Positions 35,091 to 47,367 of a stretch of 64,000 nucleotides of DNA are shown here, one piece after another. The position numbers were made by a program, and so were the translations under genes. The DNA is from Hydractinia symbiolongicarpus (Eukaryota; Cnidaria; Hydrozoa; Anthoathecata; Hydractiniidae), in assembly GCF_029227915.1 (NCBI RefSeq), contig NC_079882.1, forward strand, positions 31,674,001-31,738,000, written 5' to 3'. The notes beneath the pieces are model-generated. The model was not told the DNA's origin. It saw only the letters and a program-made list of their open reading frames with translations, and made no database searches. The stretch's first letter is position 1. Each line of letters starts with the position of its first letter.

Positions 35091-35119
<29 letters not shown>
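35091..35119 (+). other. Poly(A) tail, 29 uninterrupted A residues
   Basis: A pure run of 29 A follows TTAATT and is followed directly by the resumed satellite. A second, shorter run of 12 A (34948-34959) lies inside the insert. Confidence 0.9.
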
Positions 35120-35120
<1 letters not shown>

Positions 35121-35123
35121 CCC
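35120..35123 (+). other. Target-site duplication, right copy (GCCC)
   Basis: These are the first satellite bases after the poly(A) tail; the interrupted monomer resumes here with GGGATTTACGGGAAATGG. A 4-6 bp duplication is short for a typical LINE insertion but within the range produced by some. Confidence 0.75.
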
Positions 35124-38100
35124 GGGATTTACGGGAAATGGCGAGTTTTCGTTTGCCGGCGATTAAACTTCTTTTATTCAGCGTCCCATCAAAAATGAAA
35201 ACATTTTTGAAAACTACAAGTCTCATGCGATTTAGTGGTGAAAAAATAATATAAAAAATCGTTCGGGAAATGAGTTTACACCCGGGGTACTTTCTTTGTA
35301 TACTCTTGACTTTACCGGCCGAGTCTGGGATTTACGGGAAATCGCAGGTTTTCGTTTGCCGGCGTTTAAACTTCTTTTATTCAGCGTCTCATCAAAAATG
35401 AAAACAAGTTTGAAGACTTCAAGTCTCATGCGATCTAGTGGTGAAAAAAAAATATGAAAATCGTTCGGGAAATGAGTTCACTTCCTGGGTACTTTCTCTG
35501 TATACATTCGACTACACGGACCAAGCCCGGGATTTAGGGGAAATCGCTGGTTTTCGTTTGCCGGCGATTAAACCTCTTTCATTAAGCGTCTCATCAAAAA
35601 TGAAAACATTTTTGAAAACTACAAGTCTCATGCGTTTTAGTGGTGAAAAAATAATTTAAAAAATCGTTCGGAAAATGAGTTTACTCCCTGGGTACTTTTT
35701 TTGTATATTTTTGACTATACGGGCCAAGCCCGGGATTTACGGGAAATGGCGGGTTTTCGTTTGCCGGCGATTAAACTTCTTTTATTCAGTGTCTCATCAA
35801 AAATGAAAACATTTTTGAAAACTACAAGTCTCATGCGTTTTAGTGGTGAAAAAATAATTTAAAAAATCGTTCGGAAAATGAGTTTACTCCCTGGGTACTT
35901 TTTTTGTATATTTTTGACTATACGGGCCAAGCCCGGGATTTACGGGAAATGGCGGGTTTTCGTTTGCCGGCGATTAAACTTCTTTTATTCAGTGTCTCAT
36001 CAAAAAGGAAAACATTTTTGAAAACTACAAGTCTCATGCGTTTTAGTGGTGAAAAAAAAATTTAAAAAATCGTTCGGAAAATTAGTTCTTTGTATACATT
36101 CCACTACACGGGTCAAGCCCGGGATTTAGGGGAAATCGCTGGTTTTCGTTTGCCGGCGATTAAACATCTTTCATTAAGCGTCTCATCAAAAATGAAAACA
36201 TTTTTGAAAACTGCAAGTCTCATGCGTTTTAGTGGTGAAAAAATAATTTAAAAAATCGTTCGGAAAATGAGTTTACTCCCTGGGTACTTTCTTTGTATAC
36301 TTTTGACTATACGGGCCGAGTCCGGGATTTACGGGAAATCGCGGGTTTTCGTTTGCCGGCGATTAAACTTCTTTCATTCAGCGTCCCATCAAAAATAAAA
36401 ACATTTTTGAAAACTACAAGTCTCATGCGATTTAGTGGTGAAAAAAAAATTTAAAAAATCGTTCGGGAAATGAGTTTACTCCCTGGGTACTTTCTTTGTA
36501 TACATTCGACTACACGGGCCAAGCCCGAGATTTAGGGGAAACGCTGGTTTTCGTTTGCCGGCGATTAAACCTCTTTCATTAAGCGTCTCATCAAAAATGA
36601 AAACATTTCTGAAAACTACAAGTTTCATGCGTTTTAGTGGTGAAAAAATATTTTAAAAATCGTTCGGGAAATAACTTTACTCCCTGGGTACTTTCTTTGT
36701 ATACTTTTGATTATACGGGCAGAGTCCGGGTTTTACGGGAAATGGCGGGTTTTCGTTTGCCGGCGATTAAACTTCTTTTATTCAGCGTCCCATCAAAAAT
36801 GAAAACATTTTTGAAAACTACAAGTCTCATGCGTTTTAGTGGTGAAAAAATAATTTAAAAAATCGTTCGGAAAATGAGTTTACTCCCTGGGTACTTTTTT
36901 TGTATATTTTTGACTATACGGGCCAAGCCCGGGATTTACGGGAAATGGCGGGTTTTCGTTTGCCGGCGATTAAACTTCTTTTATTCAGCGTCCCATCAAA
37001 AATGAAAACATTTTTGAAAACTACAAGTCTCATGCGATTTAGTGGTGAAAAAATAATATAAAAAATCGTTCGGGAAATGAGTTTACACCCGGGGTACTTT
37101 CTTTGTATACTCTTGACTTTACCGGCCGAGTCTGGGATTTACGGGAAATCGCAGGTTTTCGTTTGCCGGCGTTTAAACTTCTTTTATTCAGCGTCTCATC
37201 AAAAATGAAAACAAGTTTGAAGACTTCAAGTCTCATGCGATCTAGTGGTGAAAAAAAAATATGAAAAATCGTTCGGGAAATGAGTTCACTTCCTGGGTAC
37301 TTTCTCTGTATACATTCGACTACACGGGCCAAGCCCGGGATTTAGGGGAAATCGCTGGTTTTCGTTTGCCGGCGATTAAACCTCTTTCATTAAGCGTCTC
37401 ATCAAAAATGAAAACATTTTTGAAAACTACAAGTCTCATGCGTTTTAGTGGTGAAAAAATAATTTAAAAAATCGTTCGGAAAATGAGTTTACTCCCTGGG
37501 TACTTTTTTTGTATATTTTTGACTATACGGGCCAAGCCCGGGATTTACGGGAAATGGCGGGTTTTCGTTTGCCGGCGATTAAACTTCTTTTATTCAGTGT
37601 CTCATCAAAAATGAAAACATTTTTGAAAACTACAAGTCTCATGCGTTTTAGTGGTGAAAAAATAATTTAAAAAATCGTTCGGAAAATGAGTTTACTCCCT
37701 AGGTACTTTTTTTGTATATTTTTGACTATACGGGCCAAGCCCGGGATTTACGGGAAATGGCGGGTTTTCGTTTGCCGGCGATTAAACTTCTTTTATTCAG
37801 TGTCTCATCAAAAAGGAAAACATTTTTGAAAACTACAAGTCTCATGCGTTTTAGTGGTGAAAAAAAAATTTAAAAAATCGTTCGGAAAATGAGTTCTTTG
37901 TATACATTCCACTACACGGGTCAAGCCCGGGATTTAGGGGAAATCGCTGGTTTTCGTTTGCCGGCGATTAAACATCTTTCATTAAGCGTCTCATCAAAAA
38001 TGAAAACATTTTTGAAAACTGCAAGTCTCATGCGTTTTAGTGGTGAAAAAATAATTTAAAAAATCGTTCGGAAAATGAGTTTACTCCCTGGGTACTTTCT

Positions 38101-38738
38101 TTGTATACTTTTGACTATACGGGCCGAGTCCGGGATTTACGGGAAATCGCGGGTTTTCGTTTGCCGGCGATTAAACTTCTTTCATTCAGCGTCCCATCAA
38201 AAATAAAAACATTTTTGAAAACTACAAGTCTCATGCGATTTAGTGGTGAAAAAAAAATTTAAAAAATCGTTCGGGAAATGAGTTTACTCCCTGGGTACTT
38301 TCTTTGTATACATTCGACTACACGGGCCAAGCCCGAGATTTAGGGGAAACGCTGGTTTTCGTTTGCCGGCGATTAAACCTCTTTCATTAAGCGTCTCATC
38401 AAAAATGAAAACATTTCTGAAAACTACAAGTTTCATGCGTTTTAGTGGTGAAAAAATATTTTAAAAATCGTTCGGGAAATAACTTTACTCCCTGGGTACT
38501 TTCTTTGTATACTTTTGATTATACGGGCAGAGTCCGGGTTTTACGGGAAATGGCGGGTTTTCGTTTGCCGGCGATTAAACTTCTTTTATTCAGCGTCCCA
38601 TCAAAAATGAAAACATTTTTGAAAACTACAAGTCTCATGCGATTTAGTGGTGAAAAAAAAATTTAAAAAATCGTTCGGGAAATGAGTTTACACCCGGGGT
38701 ACTTTCTTTGTATACTCTTGACTTTACCGGCCGAGTCT
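35124..38738 (+). repeat. Two copies of a ~1808-bp HOR
   Basis: Sequence right of the insertion recurs at an offset of 1807-1808: the resumed monomer at 35120 matches 36927, the GCGATCTAGTGG variant near 35430 recurs near 37238, and the 17-bp-deleted monomer at 36083 recurs at 37891. AAAAAGGAAAACATTTTTG, where other monomers have AAAAATGAAAAC, is private to these two copies (near 36003 and 37811). The second copy lacks the insertion. Confidence 0.8.
36895..36960 (+). other. Empty (pre-insertion) site of the poly(A) element
   Basis: This sister monomer has the same left flank (the TTTTTTTGTATATTTTTGAC variant) and, further right, the same flank (CAGCGTCCCATC, then GCGATTTAGTGG at about 37033) as the interrupted monomer. 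Across the junction it reads GGCCAAGCCCGGGATTTACG without interruption. It is a built-in control that fixes the insertion boundaries. Confidence 0.85.
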
Positions 38739-41700
38739 GGGATTTACGGGAAATCGCAGGTTTTCGTTTGCCGGCGTTTAAACTTCTTTTATTCAGCGTC
38801 TCATCAAAAATGAAAACAAGTTTGAAGACTTCAAGTCTTATGCGATTTAGTGGTGAAAAAAAAATATGAAAAATCGTTCGGGAAATGAGTTCACTTCCTG
38901 GGTACTTTCTCTGTATACATTCGACTACACGGGCCAAGCCCGGGATTTAGGGGAAATCGCTGGTTTTCGTTTGCCGGCGATTAAACATCTTTCATTAAGC
39001 GTCTCATCAAAAATGAAAACATTTTTGAAAACTGCAAGTCTCATGCGTTTTAGTGGTGAAAAAATAATTTAAAAAATCGTTCGGAAAATGAGTTTACTCC
39101 CTGGGTACTTTCTTTGTATACTTTTGACTATACGGGCCGAGTCCGGGATTTACGGGAAATCGCGGGTTTTCGTTTGCCGGCGATTAAACTTCTTTCATTC
39201 AGCGTCCCATCAAAAATAAAAACATTTTTGAAAACTACAAGTCTCATGCGATTTAGTGGTGAAAAAAAAATTTAAAAAATCGTTCGGGAAATGAGTTTAC
39301 TCCCTGGGTACTTTCTTTGTATACATTCGACTACACGGGCCAAGCCCGAGATTTAGGGGAAACGCTGGTTTTCGTTTGCCGGCGATTAAACCTCTTTCAT
39401 TAAGCGTCTCATCAAAAATGAAAACATTTCTGAAAACTACAAGTTTCATGCGTTTTAGTGGTGAAAAAATATTTTAAAAATCGTTCGGGAAATAACTTTA
39501 CTCCCTGGGTACTTTCTTTGTATACTTTTGATTATACGGGCAGAGTCCGGGTTTTACGGGAAATGGCGGGTTTTCGTTTGCCGGCGATTAAACTTCTTTT
39601 ATTCAGCGTCCCATCAAAAATGAAAACATTTTTGAAAACTACAAGTCTCATGCGATTTAGTGGTGAAAAAAAAATTTAAAAAATCGTTCGGGAAATGAGT
39701 TTACACCCGGGGTACTTTCTTTGTATACTCTTGACTTTACCGGCCGAGTCTGGGATTTACGGGAAATCGCAGGTTTTCGTTTGCCGGCGTTTAAACTTCT
39801 TTTATTCAGCGTCTCATCAAAAATGAAAACAAGTTTGAAGACTTCAAGTCTTATGCGATTTAGTGGTGAAAAAAAATATGAAAAATCGTTCGGGAAATGA
39901 GTTCACTTCCTGGGTACTTTCTCTGTATACATTCGACTACACGGGCCAAGCCCGGGATTTAGGGGAAATCGCTGGTTTTCGTTTGCCGGCGATTAAACCT
40001 CTTTCATTAAGCGTCTCATCAAAAATGAAAACATTTTTGAAAACTACAAGTCTCATGCGTTTTAGTGGTGAAAAAATAATTTAAAAAATCGTTCGGAAAA
40101 TGAGTTTACTCCCTGGGTACTTTTTTTGTATATTTTTGACTATACGGGCCAAGCCCGGGATTTACGGGAAATGGCGGGTTTTCGTTTGCCGGCGATTAAA
40201 CTTCTTTTATTCAGTGTCTCATCAAAAATGAAAACATTTTTGAAAACTACAAGTCTCATGCGATTTAGTGGTGAAAAAAAAATATAAAAAATCGTTCGGG
40301 AAATGAGTTTACTCCCTGGGTACTTTCTTTGTATACTTTTGACTATAGGGGCCGAGTCCGGGGTTTACGGAAAATGGCGTTCGTTTGCCGGCGATTAAAC
40401 TTCTTTTATTCAGTGTGTCATCAAAAATACAAACATTTTTGAAAACTACAAGTCTCGTGCGTTTTAATGGTGAAAAGATAATTTGAAAAATCGTTTTGGA
40501 AATGAGTTTACTCACAGGGTACTTTCTTTGTATACATTCGACTATACGGGCCAAGCCCGGGATTTACGGGAAATCGCGGGTTTTCGTTTGCCGGCGATTA
40601 AACCACTTTCATTAAGCGTCTCATCAAAAATGAAAATATTTCTGAAAACTACAAGTCTCATGCGTTTTAGTGGTGAAAAAATAATTTAAAAAATCGTTCG
40701 GAAAATGAGTTTACTCCCTGGGTACTTTTTTTGTATACTTTTGACTATACGGGCCGAGACCGGGATTTACGGGAAATCGCGGGTTTTCGTTTGCCGGCGA
40801 TTAAACTTCTTTTATTCAGCGTCTCATCAAAAATGAAAACATTTTTAAAAACTACAAGTCTCATGAGCTTTAGTGGTGAAATAATAATTTAAAAAATCGT
40901 TCGGGAAATGAGTTTACACCCCGGGTACTTTCTTTGTATACTTTTGACTATACGGGCCAAGCCCGGGGTTTACGGGAAATGGCGGGTTTTCGTTTGCCGG
41001 CGATCAAACCACTTTCATTAAGCGTCTCATCAAAAATGAAAAAATTTCTGAAAACTACAAGTCTCATGCGTTTTAGTGGTGAAAAAATAATTTAAAAAAT
41101 CGTTCAAGAAATGAGTTTACTCCCTGGGTACTTTCTTTGTATTCTTTTGACTATACGGGCCGAGTCCGGGATTTACGGGAAATGGCGGGTTTTTGTTTGC
41201 CGGCAATTAAACTTCTTTTATTCAGCGCTCATCAAAAATGAAAACATTTTTAAAAACTACAAGTCTCATGGGCTTTAGTGGTGAAAAAAAAAAATAAAAA
41301 ATCGTTCGGGAAATGAGTTTACTCCCTGGGTACTTTCTTTGTATACATTCGACTACACGGGCCGAGTCCGGGATTTACGGGAAATCGCGGGTTTTCGTTT
41401 GCCGGCGATTAAACTTCTTTTATTCAGCGTCCCATCAAAAATAAAAACATTTTTGAAAACTACAAGTCTCATGCGTTTTAGTGGTGAAAAAATAATATAA
41501 AAAATCGTTCAGGAAATGAGTTTACCCCCTGGGTACTTTCTTTGTATACTTTTGACTATACGGGCCGAGTCCGGGATTTACGGGAAATCGCGGGTTTTTG
41601 TTTGCCGGCAATTAAACTTCTTTTATCCAGCGCTCATCAAAAATGAAAACATTTTTGAAAACTACAAGTCTCATGCGTTTTAGTGGTGAAAAAAAAAATT

Positions 41701-42718
41701 AAAAAATCGTTCGGAAAATGAGTTCTTTGTATACATTCGACTACACGGGTCAACCCCGGATTTAGGGGAAATCGCTGGTTTTCGTTTGCCGGCGATTAAA
41801 CATCTTTCATTAAGCGTCTCATCAAAAATGAAAACATTTTTGAAAACTGCAAGTCTCATGCGTTTTAGTGGTGAAAAAATAATTTAAAAAATCGTTCGGA
41901 AAATGAGTTTACTCCCTGGGTACTTTCTTTGTATACTTTTGACTATACGGGCCGAGTCCGGGATTTACGGGAAATCGCGGGTTTTCGTTTGCCGGCGATT
42001 AAACTTCTTTTATTCAGCGTCCTATCAAAAATAAAAACATTTTTGAAAACTACAAGTCTCATGCGATTTAGTGGTGAAAAAAAAATTTAAAAAATCGTTC
42101 GGGAAATGAGTTTACTCCCTGGGTACTTTCTTTGTATACATTCGACTACACGGGCCAAGCCCGAGATTTAGGGGAAACGCTGGTTTTCGTTTGCCGGCGA
42201 TTAAACCTCTTTCATTAAGCGTCTCATCAAAAATGAAAACATTTCTGAAAACTACAAGTTTCATGCGTTTTAGTGGTGAAAAAATATTTTAAAAATCGTT
42301 CGGGAAATAACTTTACTCCCTGGGTACTTTCTTTGTATACTTTTGATTATACGGGCCGAGTCCGGGTTTTACGGGAAATGGCGGGTTTTCGTTTGCCGGC
42401 GATTAAACTTCTTTTATTCAGCGTCCCATCAAAAATGAAAACATATTTGAAAACTACAAGTCTCATGCGATTTAGTGGTGAAAAAATAATATAAAAAATC
42501 GTTCGGGAAATGAGTTTACACCCGGGGTACTTTCTTTGTATACTCTTGACTTTACCGGCCGAGTCTGGGACTTACGGGAAATCGCAGGTTTTCGTTTGCC
42601 GGCGTTTAAACTTCTTTTATTCAGCGTCTCATCAAAAATGAAAACAAGTTTGAAGACTTCAAGTCTCATGCGATTTAGTGGTGAAAAAAAAATATGAAAA
42701 ATCGTTCGGGAAATGAGT
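38739..42718 (+). repeat. Mixed HOR segment with 1013-, 1605- and 2410-bp offsets
   Basis: Part of the segment repeats at 1013 bp (38445-38860 against 39458-39870), and part follows 37.2-37.5 kb at 1605 bp. The block from 40309 (GGCCGAGTCCGGGG with the core deletion) repeats at 42719, 2410 bp on. From about 40.8 to 42.1 kb it follows the order seen at 28.6-29.9 kb (GCGCTCATC monomers, then the 17-bp-deleted monomer at 41720). It is a mosaic of units present elsewhere in the window. No non-satellite sequence is present. Confidence 0.65.
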
Positions 42719-45700
42719 TTACTCCCTGGGTACTTTCTTTGTATACTTTTGACTATAGGGGCCGAGTCCGGGGTTTACGGGAAATGGCGGTCGTTTGCCG
42801 GCGTTTAAACTTCTTTTATTCAGTGTGTCATCAAAAATACAAACATTTTTGAAAACTACAAGTCTCGTGCGTTTTAGTGGTGAAAAGATAATTTGAAAAA
42901 TCGTTTTGGAAATGAGTTTACTCACAGGGTACTTTCTTTGTATACATTCGACTATACGGGCCAAGCCCGGGATTTACGGGAAATCGCGGGTTTTGGTTTG
43001 CCGGCGATTAAACCACTTTCATTAAGCGTCTCATCAAAAATGAAAATATTTCTGAAAACTACAAGTCTCATGCGTTTTAGTGGTGAAAAAATAATTTAAA
43101 AAATCGTTCGGAAAATGAGTTTACTCCCTGGGTACTTTTTTTGTATACTTTTGAGTATACGGGCCGAGACCGGGATTTACGGGAAATCGCGGGTTTTCGT
43201 TTGCCGGCGATTAAACTTCTTTTTTTCAGCTTCCCATCAAAAATAAAAACATTTTTGAAAACTACAAGTCTTATGCCATTTAGTGGGGAAAAGATAATAT
43301 AAAAAATCGTTCGGGAAATGAGTTTACTCCCTGGGTACTTTCTTTGTATACTTTTGACTATAAGGGCCAAGCCCGGGATTTACGGGAAATGGCGGGTTTT
43401 CGTTTGTCGGCGATTAAACTTCTTTTATTCAGCGTCTCATCAAAAATGAAAACAAGTTTGAAGACTTCAAGTCTCATGCGATTTAGTGGTGAAGAAAAAA
43501 TATGAAAAATCGTTCAGGAAATGAGTTCACTCCCTGGGTACTTTCTCTGTATACATTCGACTACACGGGCCAAGCCCGGGATTTAGGGGAAATCGCTGGT
43601 TTTCGTTTGCCGGCGATTAAACCTCTTTCATTAAGCGTCTCATCAAAAATGAAAACATTTTTGAAAACTACAAGTCTCATGCGTTTTAGTGGTGAAAAAA
43701 TAATTTAAAAAATCGTTCGGAAAATGAGTTTACTCCCTGGGTACTTTTTTTGTATATTTTTGACTATACGGGCCAAGCCCGGGATTTACGGGAAATGGCG
43801 GGTTTTCGTTTGCCGGCGATTAAACTTCTTTTATTCAGTGTCTCATCAAAAATGAAAACATTTTTGAAAACTACAAGTCTCATGCGATTTAGTGGTGAAA
43901 AAAAAATATAAAAAATCGTTCGGGAAATGAGTTTACTCCCTGGGTACTTTCTTTGTATACTTTTGACTATAGGGGCCGAGTCCGGGGTTTACGGGAAATG
44001 GCGGTCGTTTGCCGGCGTTTAAACTTCTTTTATTCAGTGTGTCATCAAAAATACAAACATTTTTGAAAACTACAAGTCTCGTGCGTTTTAGTGGTGAAAA
44101 GATAATTTGAAAAATCGTTTTGGAAATGAGTTTACTCACAGGGTACTTTCTTTGTATACATTCGACTATACGGGCCAAGCCCGGGATTTACGGGAAATCG
44201 CGGGTTTTGGTTTGCCGGCGATTAAACCACTTTCATTAAGCGTCTCATCAAAAATGAAAATATTTCTGAAAACTACAAGTCTCATGCGTTTTAGTGGTGA
44301 AAAAATAATTTAAAAAATCGTTCGGAAAATGAGTTTACTCCCTGGGTACTTTTTTTGAATACTTTTGACTATACGGGCCGAGACCGGGATTTACGGGAAA
44401 TCGCGGGTTTTCGTTTGCCGGCGATTAAACTTCTTTTTTTCAGCTTCCCATCAAAAATAAAAACATTTTTGAAAACTACAAGTCTCATGCCATTTAGTGG
44501 AGAAAAGATAATATAAAAAATCGTTCGGGAAATGAGTTTACTCCCTGGGTACTTTCTTTGTATACTTTTGACTATAAGGGCCAAGCCCGGGATTTACGGG
44601 AAATGGCGGGTTTTCGTTTGTTGGCGATTAAACTTCTTTTATTCAGTGTCTCATCAAAAATAAAAACATTTTTAAAAACTACAAGTCTCATGGGCTTTAG
44701 TTGTGAAATAATAATTTAAAAAATCGTTCGGAAAATGAGTTTACTCGCCTGGGTACTTTCTTTGTATACATTCGACTATACGGGCCAAGCCCGGGATTTA
44801 CGGGAAATCGCGGGTTTTCGTTTGCCGGCGATTAAACAACTTTCATCAAGCGTCTCATCAAAAATGAAAACATTTTTGAAAACTACAAGTCTCATGCGAT
44901 TTAGTGGTGAAAAAAAAATATAAAAAATCGTTCGGGAAATGAGTTTACTCCCTGGGTACTTTCTTTGTATACTTTTGACTATAGGGGCCGAGTCCGGGGT
45001 TTACGGGAAATGGCGGTCGTTTGCCGGCGATTAAACTTCTTTTATTCAGTGTGTCATCAAAATTACAAACATTTTTGAAAACTACAAGTCTCGTGCGTTT
45101 TAGTGGTGAAAAGATAATTTGAAAAATCGTTTTGGAAATGAGTTTACTCACAGGGTACTTTCTTTGTATACATTCGACTATACGGGCCAAGCCCGGGATT
45201 TACGGGAAATCGCGGGTTTTGGTTTGCCGGCGATTAAACCACTTTCATTAAGCGTCTCATCAAAAATGAAAATATTTCTGAAAACTACAAGTCTCATGCG
45301 TTTTAGTGGTGAAAAAATAATTTAAAAAATCGTTCGGAAAATGAGTTTACTCCCTGGGTACTTTTTTTGTATACTTTTGACTATACGGGCCGAGACCGGG
45401 ATTTACGGGAAATCGCGGGTTTTCGTTTGCCGGCGATTAAACTTCTTTTTTTCAGCGTCCCATCAAAAATAAAAACATTTTTGAAAACTACAAGTCTCAT
45501 GCCATTTAGTGGGGAAAAGATAATATAAAAAATCGTTCGGGAAATGAGTTTACTCCCTGGGTACTTTCTTTGTATACTTTTGACTATAAGGGCCAAGCCC
45601 GGGATTTACGGGAAATGGCGGGTTTTCGTTTGTCGGCAATTAAACTTCTTTTATTCAGTGTCTCATCAAAAATAAAAACATTTTTAAAAACTACAAGTCT

Positions 45701-46330
45701 CATGGGCTTTAGTGGTGAAATATTAATTTAAAAAATCGTTCGGAAAATGAGTTTACTCGCCTGGGTACTTTCTTTGTATACATTCGACTATACGGGCCGA
45801 GACCGGGATTTACGGGAAATCGCGGGTTTTCGTTTGCCGGCGATTAAACTTCTTTTTTTCAGCTTCCCATCAAAAATAAAAACATTTTTGAAAACTACAA
45901 GTCTCATGCCATTTAGTGGGGAAAAGATAATATAAAAAATCGTTCGGGAAATGAGTTTACTCCCTGGGTACTTTCTTTGTATACTTTTGACTATAAGGGC
46001 CAAGCCCGGGATTTACGGGAAATGGCGGTCGTTTGCCGGCGTTTAAACTTCTTTTATTCAGTGTGTCATCAAAAATACAAACATTTTTGAAAACTACAAG
46101 TCTCGTGCGTTTTAGTGGTGAAAAGATAATTTGAAAAATCGTTTTGGAAATGAGTTTACTCACAGGGTACTTTCTTTGTATACATTCGACTATACGGGCC
46201 AAGCCCGGGATTTACGGGAAATCGCGGGTTTTGGTTTGCCGGCGATTAAACCACTTTCATTAAGCGTCTCATCAAAAATGAAAAGATTGTTGAAAACTAC
46301 AAGTCTCATGCGTTTTAGTGGTGAACAAAT
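42719..46330 (+). repeat. Short HORs of 1214 bp and 2 x 1012 bp
   Basis: The monomer with GACTATAGGGGCC or GACTATAAGGGCC, the 4-bp core deletion and GTGTGTCATCAAAAATACAAAC recurs at 42719, 43933, 44945 and 45957, spacings of 1214, 1012 and 1012 (six and two times five monomers, minus 3-4 bp). The following B monomer has CGGGTTTTGGTTTGCC, where other copies have TTTTCGTTTGCC, in all four copies. The variant ATGCCATTTAGTGG is restricted to this block (near 43275, 44488, 45500 and 45907). Confidence 0.8.
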
Positions 46331-47367
46331 AATTTAAAAAATCGTCCGGGAAATGAGTTTACTCCCTGGGTACTTTCTTTGTATACTTTTGACTATACGG
46401 GCCGAGTCCGGGATTTACGGGAAGTCGCGGGTTTTCGTTTGCCGGCGATTAAACTTCTTTTATTCAGCGTCTCATCAAAAATGAAAACATTCTTAAAAAC
46501 TACAAGTCTCATGGGCTTTAGTGGTGAAATAATAATTTAAAAAATCGTTCGGGAAATGAGTTTACACCCCGGGTACTTTCTTTGTATACTTTTGACTATA
46601 CGGGCCAAGCCCGGGGTTTACGGGAAATGGCGGGTTTTCGTTTGCCGGCGATCAAACCACTTTCATTAAGCGTCTCATCAAAAATGAAAAAATTTCTGAA
46701 AACTACAAGTCTCATGCGTTTTAGTGGTGAAAAAATAATTTAAAAAATCGTTCAAGAAATGAGTTTACTCCCTGGGTACTTTCTTTGTATTCTTTTGACT
46801 ATACGGGCCGAGTCCGGGATTTACGGGAAATTGCGGGTTTTTGTTTGCCGGCAATTAAACTTCTTTTATTCAGCGCTCATCAAAAATGAAAACATTTTTA
46901 AAAACTACAAGTGTCATGGGCTTTAGTGGTGAAAAAATAAAAATAAAAAATCGTTCGGGAAATGAGTTTACTCCCTGGGTACTTTTTTTGTATACATTCG
47001 ACTACACGGGCCGAGTCCGGGATTTACGGGAAATTGCGGGTTTTTGTTTGCCGGCGATTAAACTTCTTTTATTCAGCGTCCCATCAAAAATAAAAACATT
47101 TTTGAAAACTACAAGTCTCATGCGTTTTAGTGGTGAAAAAATAATATAAAAAATCGTTCAGGAAATGAGTTTACCCCCTGGGTACTTTCTTTGTATACTT
47201 TTGACTATACGGCCGAGTCCGGAATTTACGGGAAATCGCGGGTTTTTGTTTGCCGGCAATTAAACTTCTTTTATTCAGCGCTCATCAAAAATGAAAACAT
47301 TTTTGAAAACTACAAGTCTCATGCGTTTTAGTGGTGAAAAAAAAATTTAAAAAATCGTTCGGAAAAT
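46331..47367 (+). repeat. Satellite monomers resembling the 28.6-29.6 kb order
   Basis: Five monomers follow the order seen at 28.58-29.59 kb: GTCCGGGAAATG, GAAGTCGCGGG, ATGGGCTTTAGTGG, GATCAAACCACTTTC, TTGTATTCTTTTG, GCGCTCATC. This places a copy of that segment about 18 kb away from its relative, with small differences such as AAGTGTCATGGGC near 46909. Confidence 0.65.

Larger units (their letters stand above)
34863..35119 (+). mobile_element. Short poly(A)-tailed retro-insertion (5'-truncated element or retrocopy)
   Basis: A 257-bp AT-rich sequence unrelated to the satellite interrupts a monomer. It ends in 29 uninterrupted A residues (35091-35119) and carries AATAAA at 35079-35084. The sister repeat at 36895-36960 is an intact empty site. 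Comparison shows a net gain of 261 bp, i.e. the 257-bp insert plus a 4-bp duplication GCCC (34859-34862 and 35120-35123); the duplication could be read as AAGCCC if tail residues are counted. A terminal poly(A), a poly(A) signal and a target duplication are the marks of target-primed reverse transcription, as by a LINE. The insert could be the 3' end of a truncated non-LTR element or of a cellular mRNA. I recognise no coding sequence and see no A/B-box Pol III promoter, so a tRNA-type SINE is unlikely. The clean tail suggests a young insertion. Confidence 0.85.
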
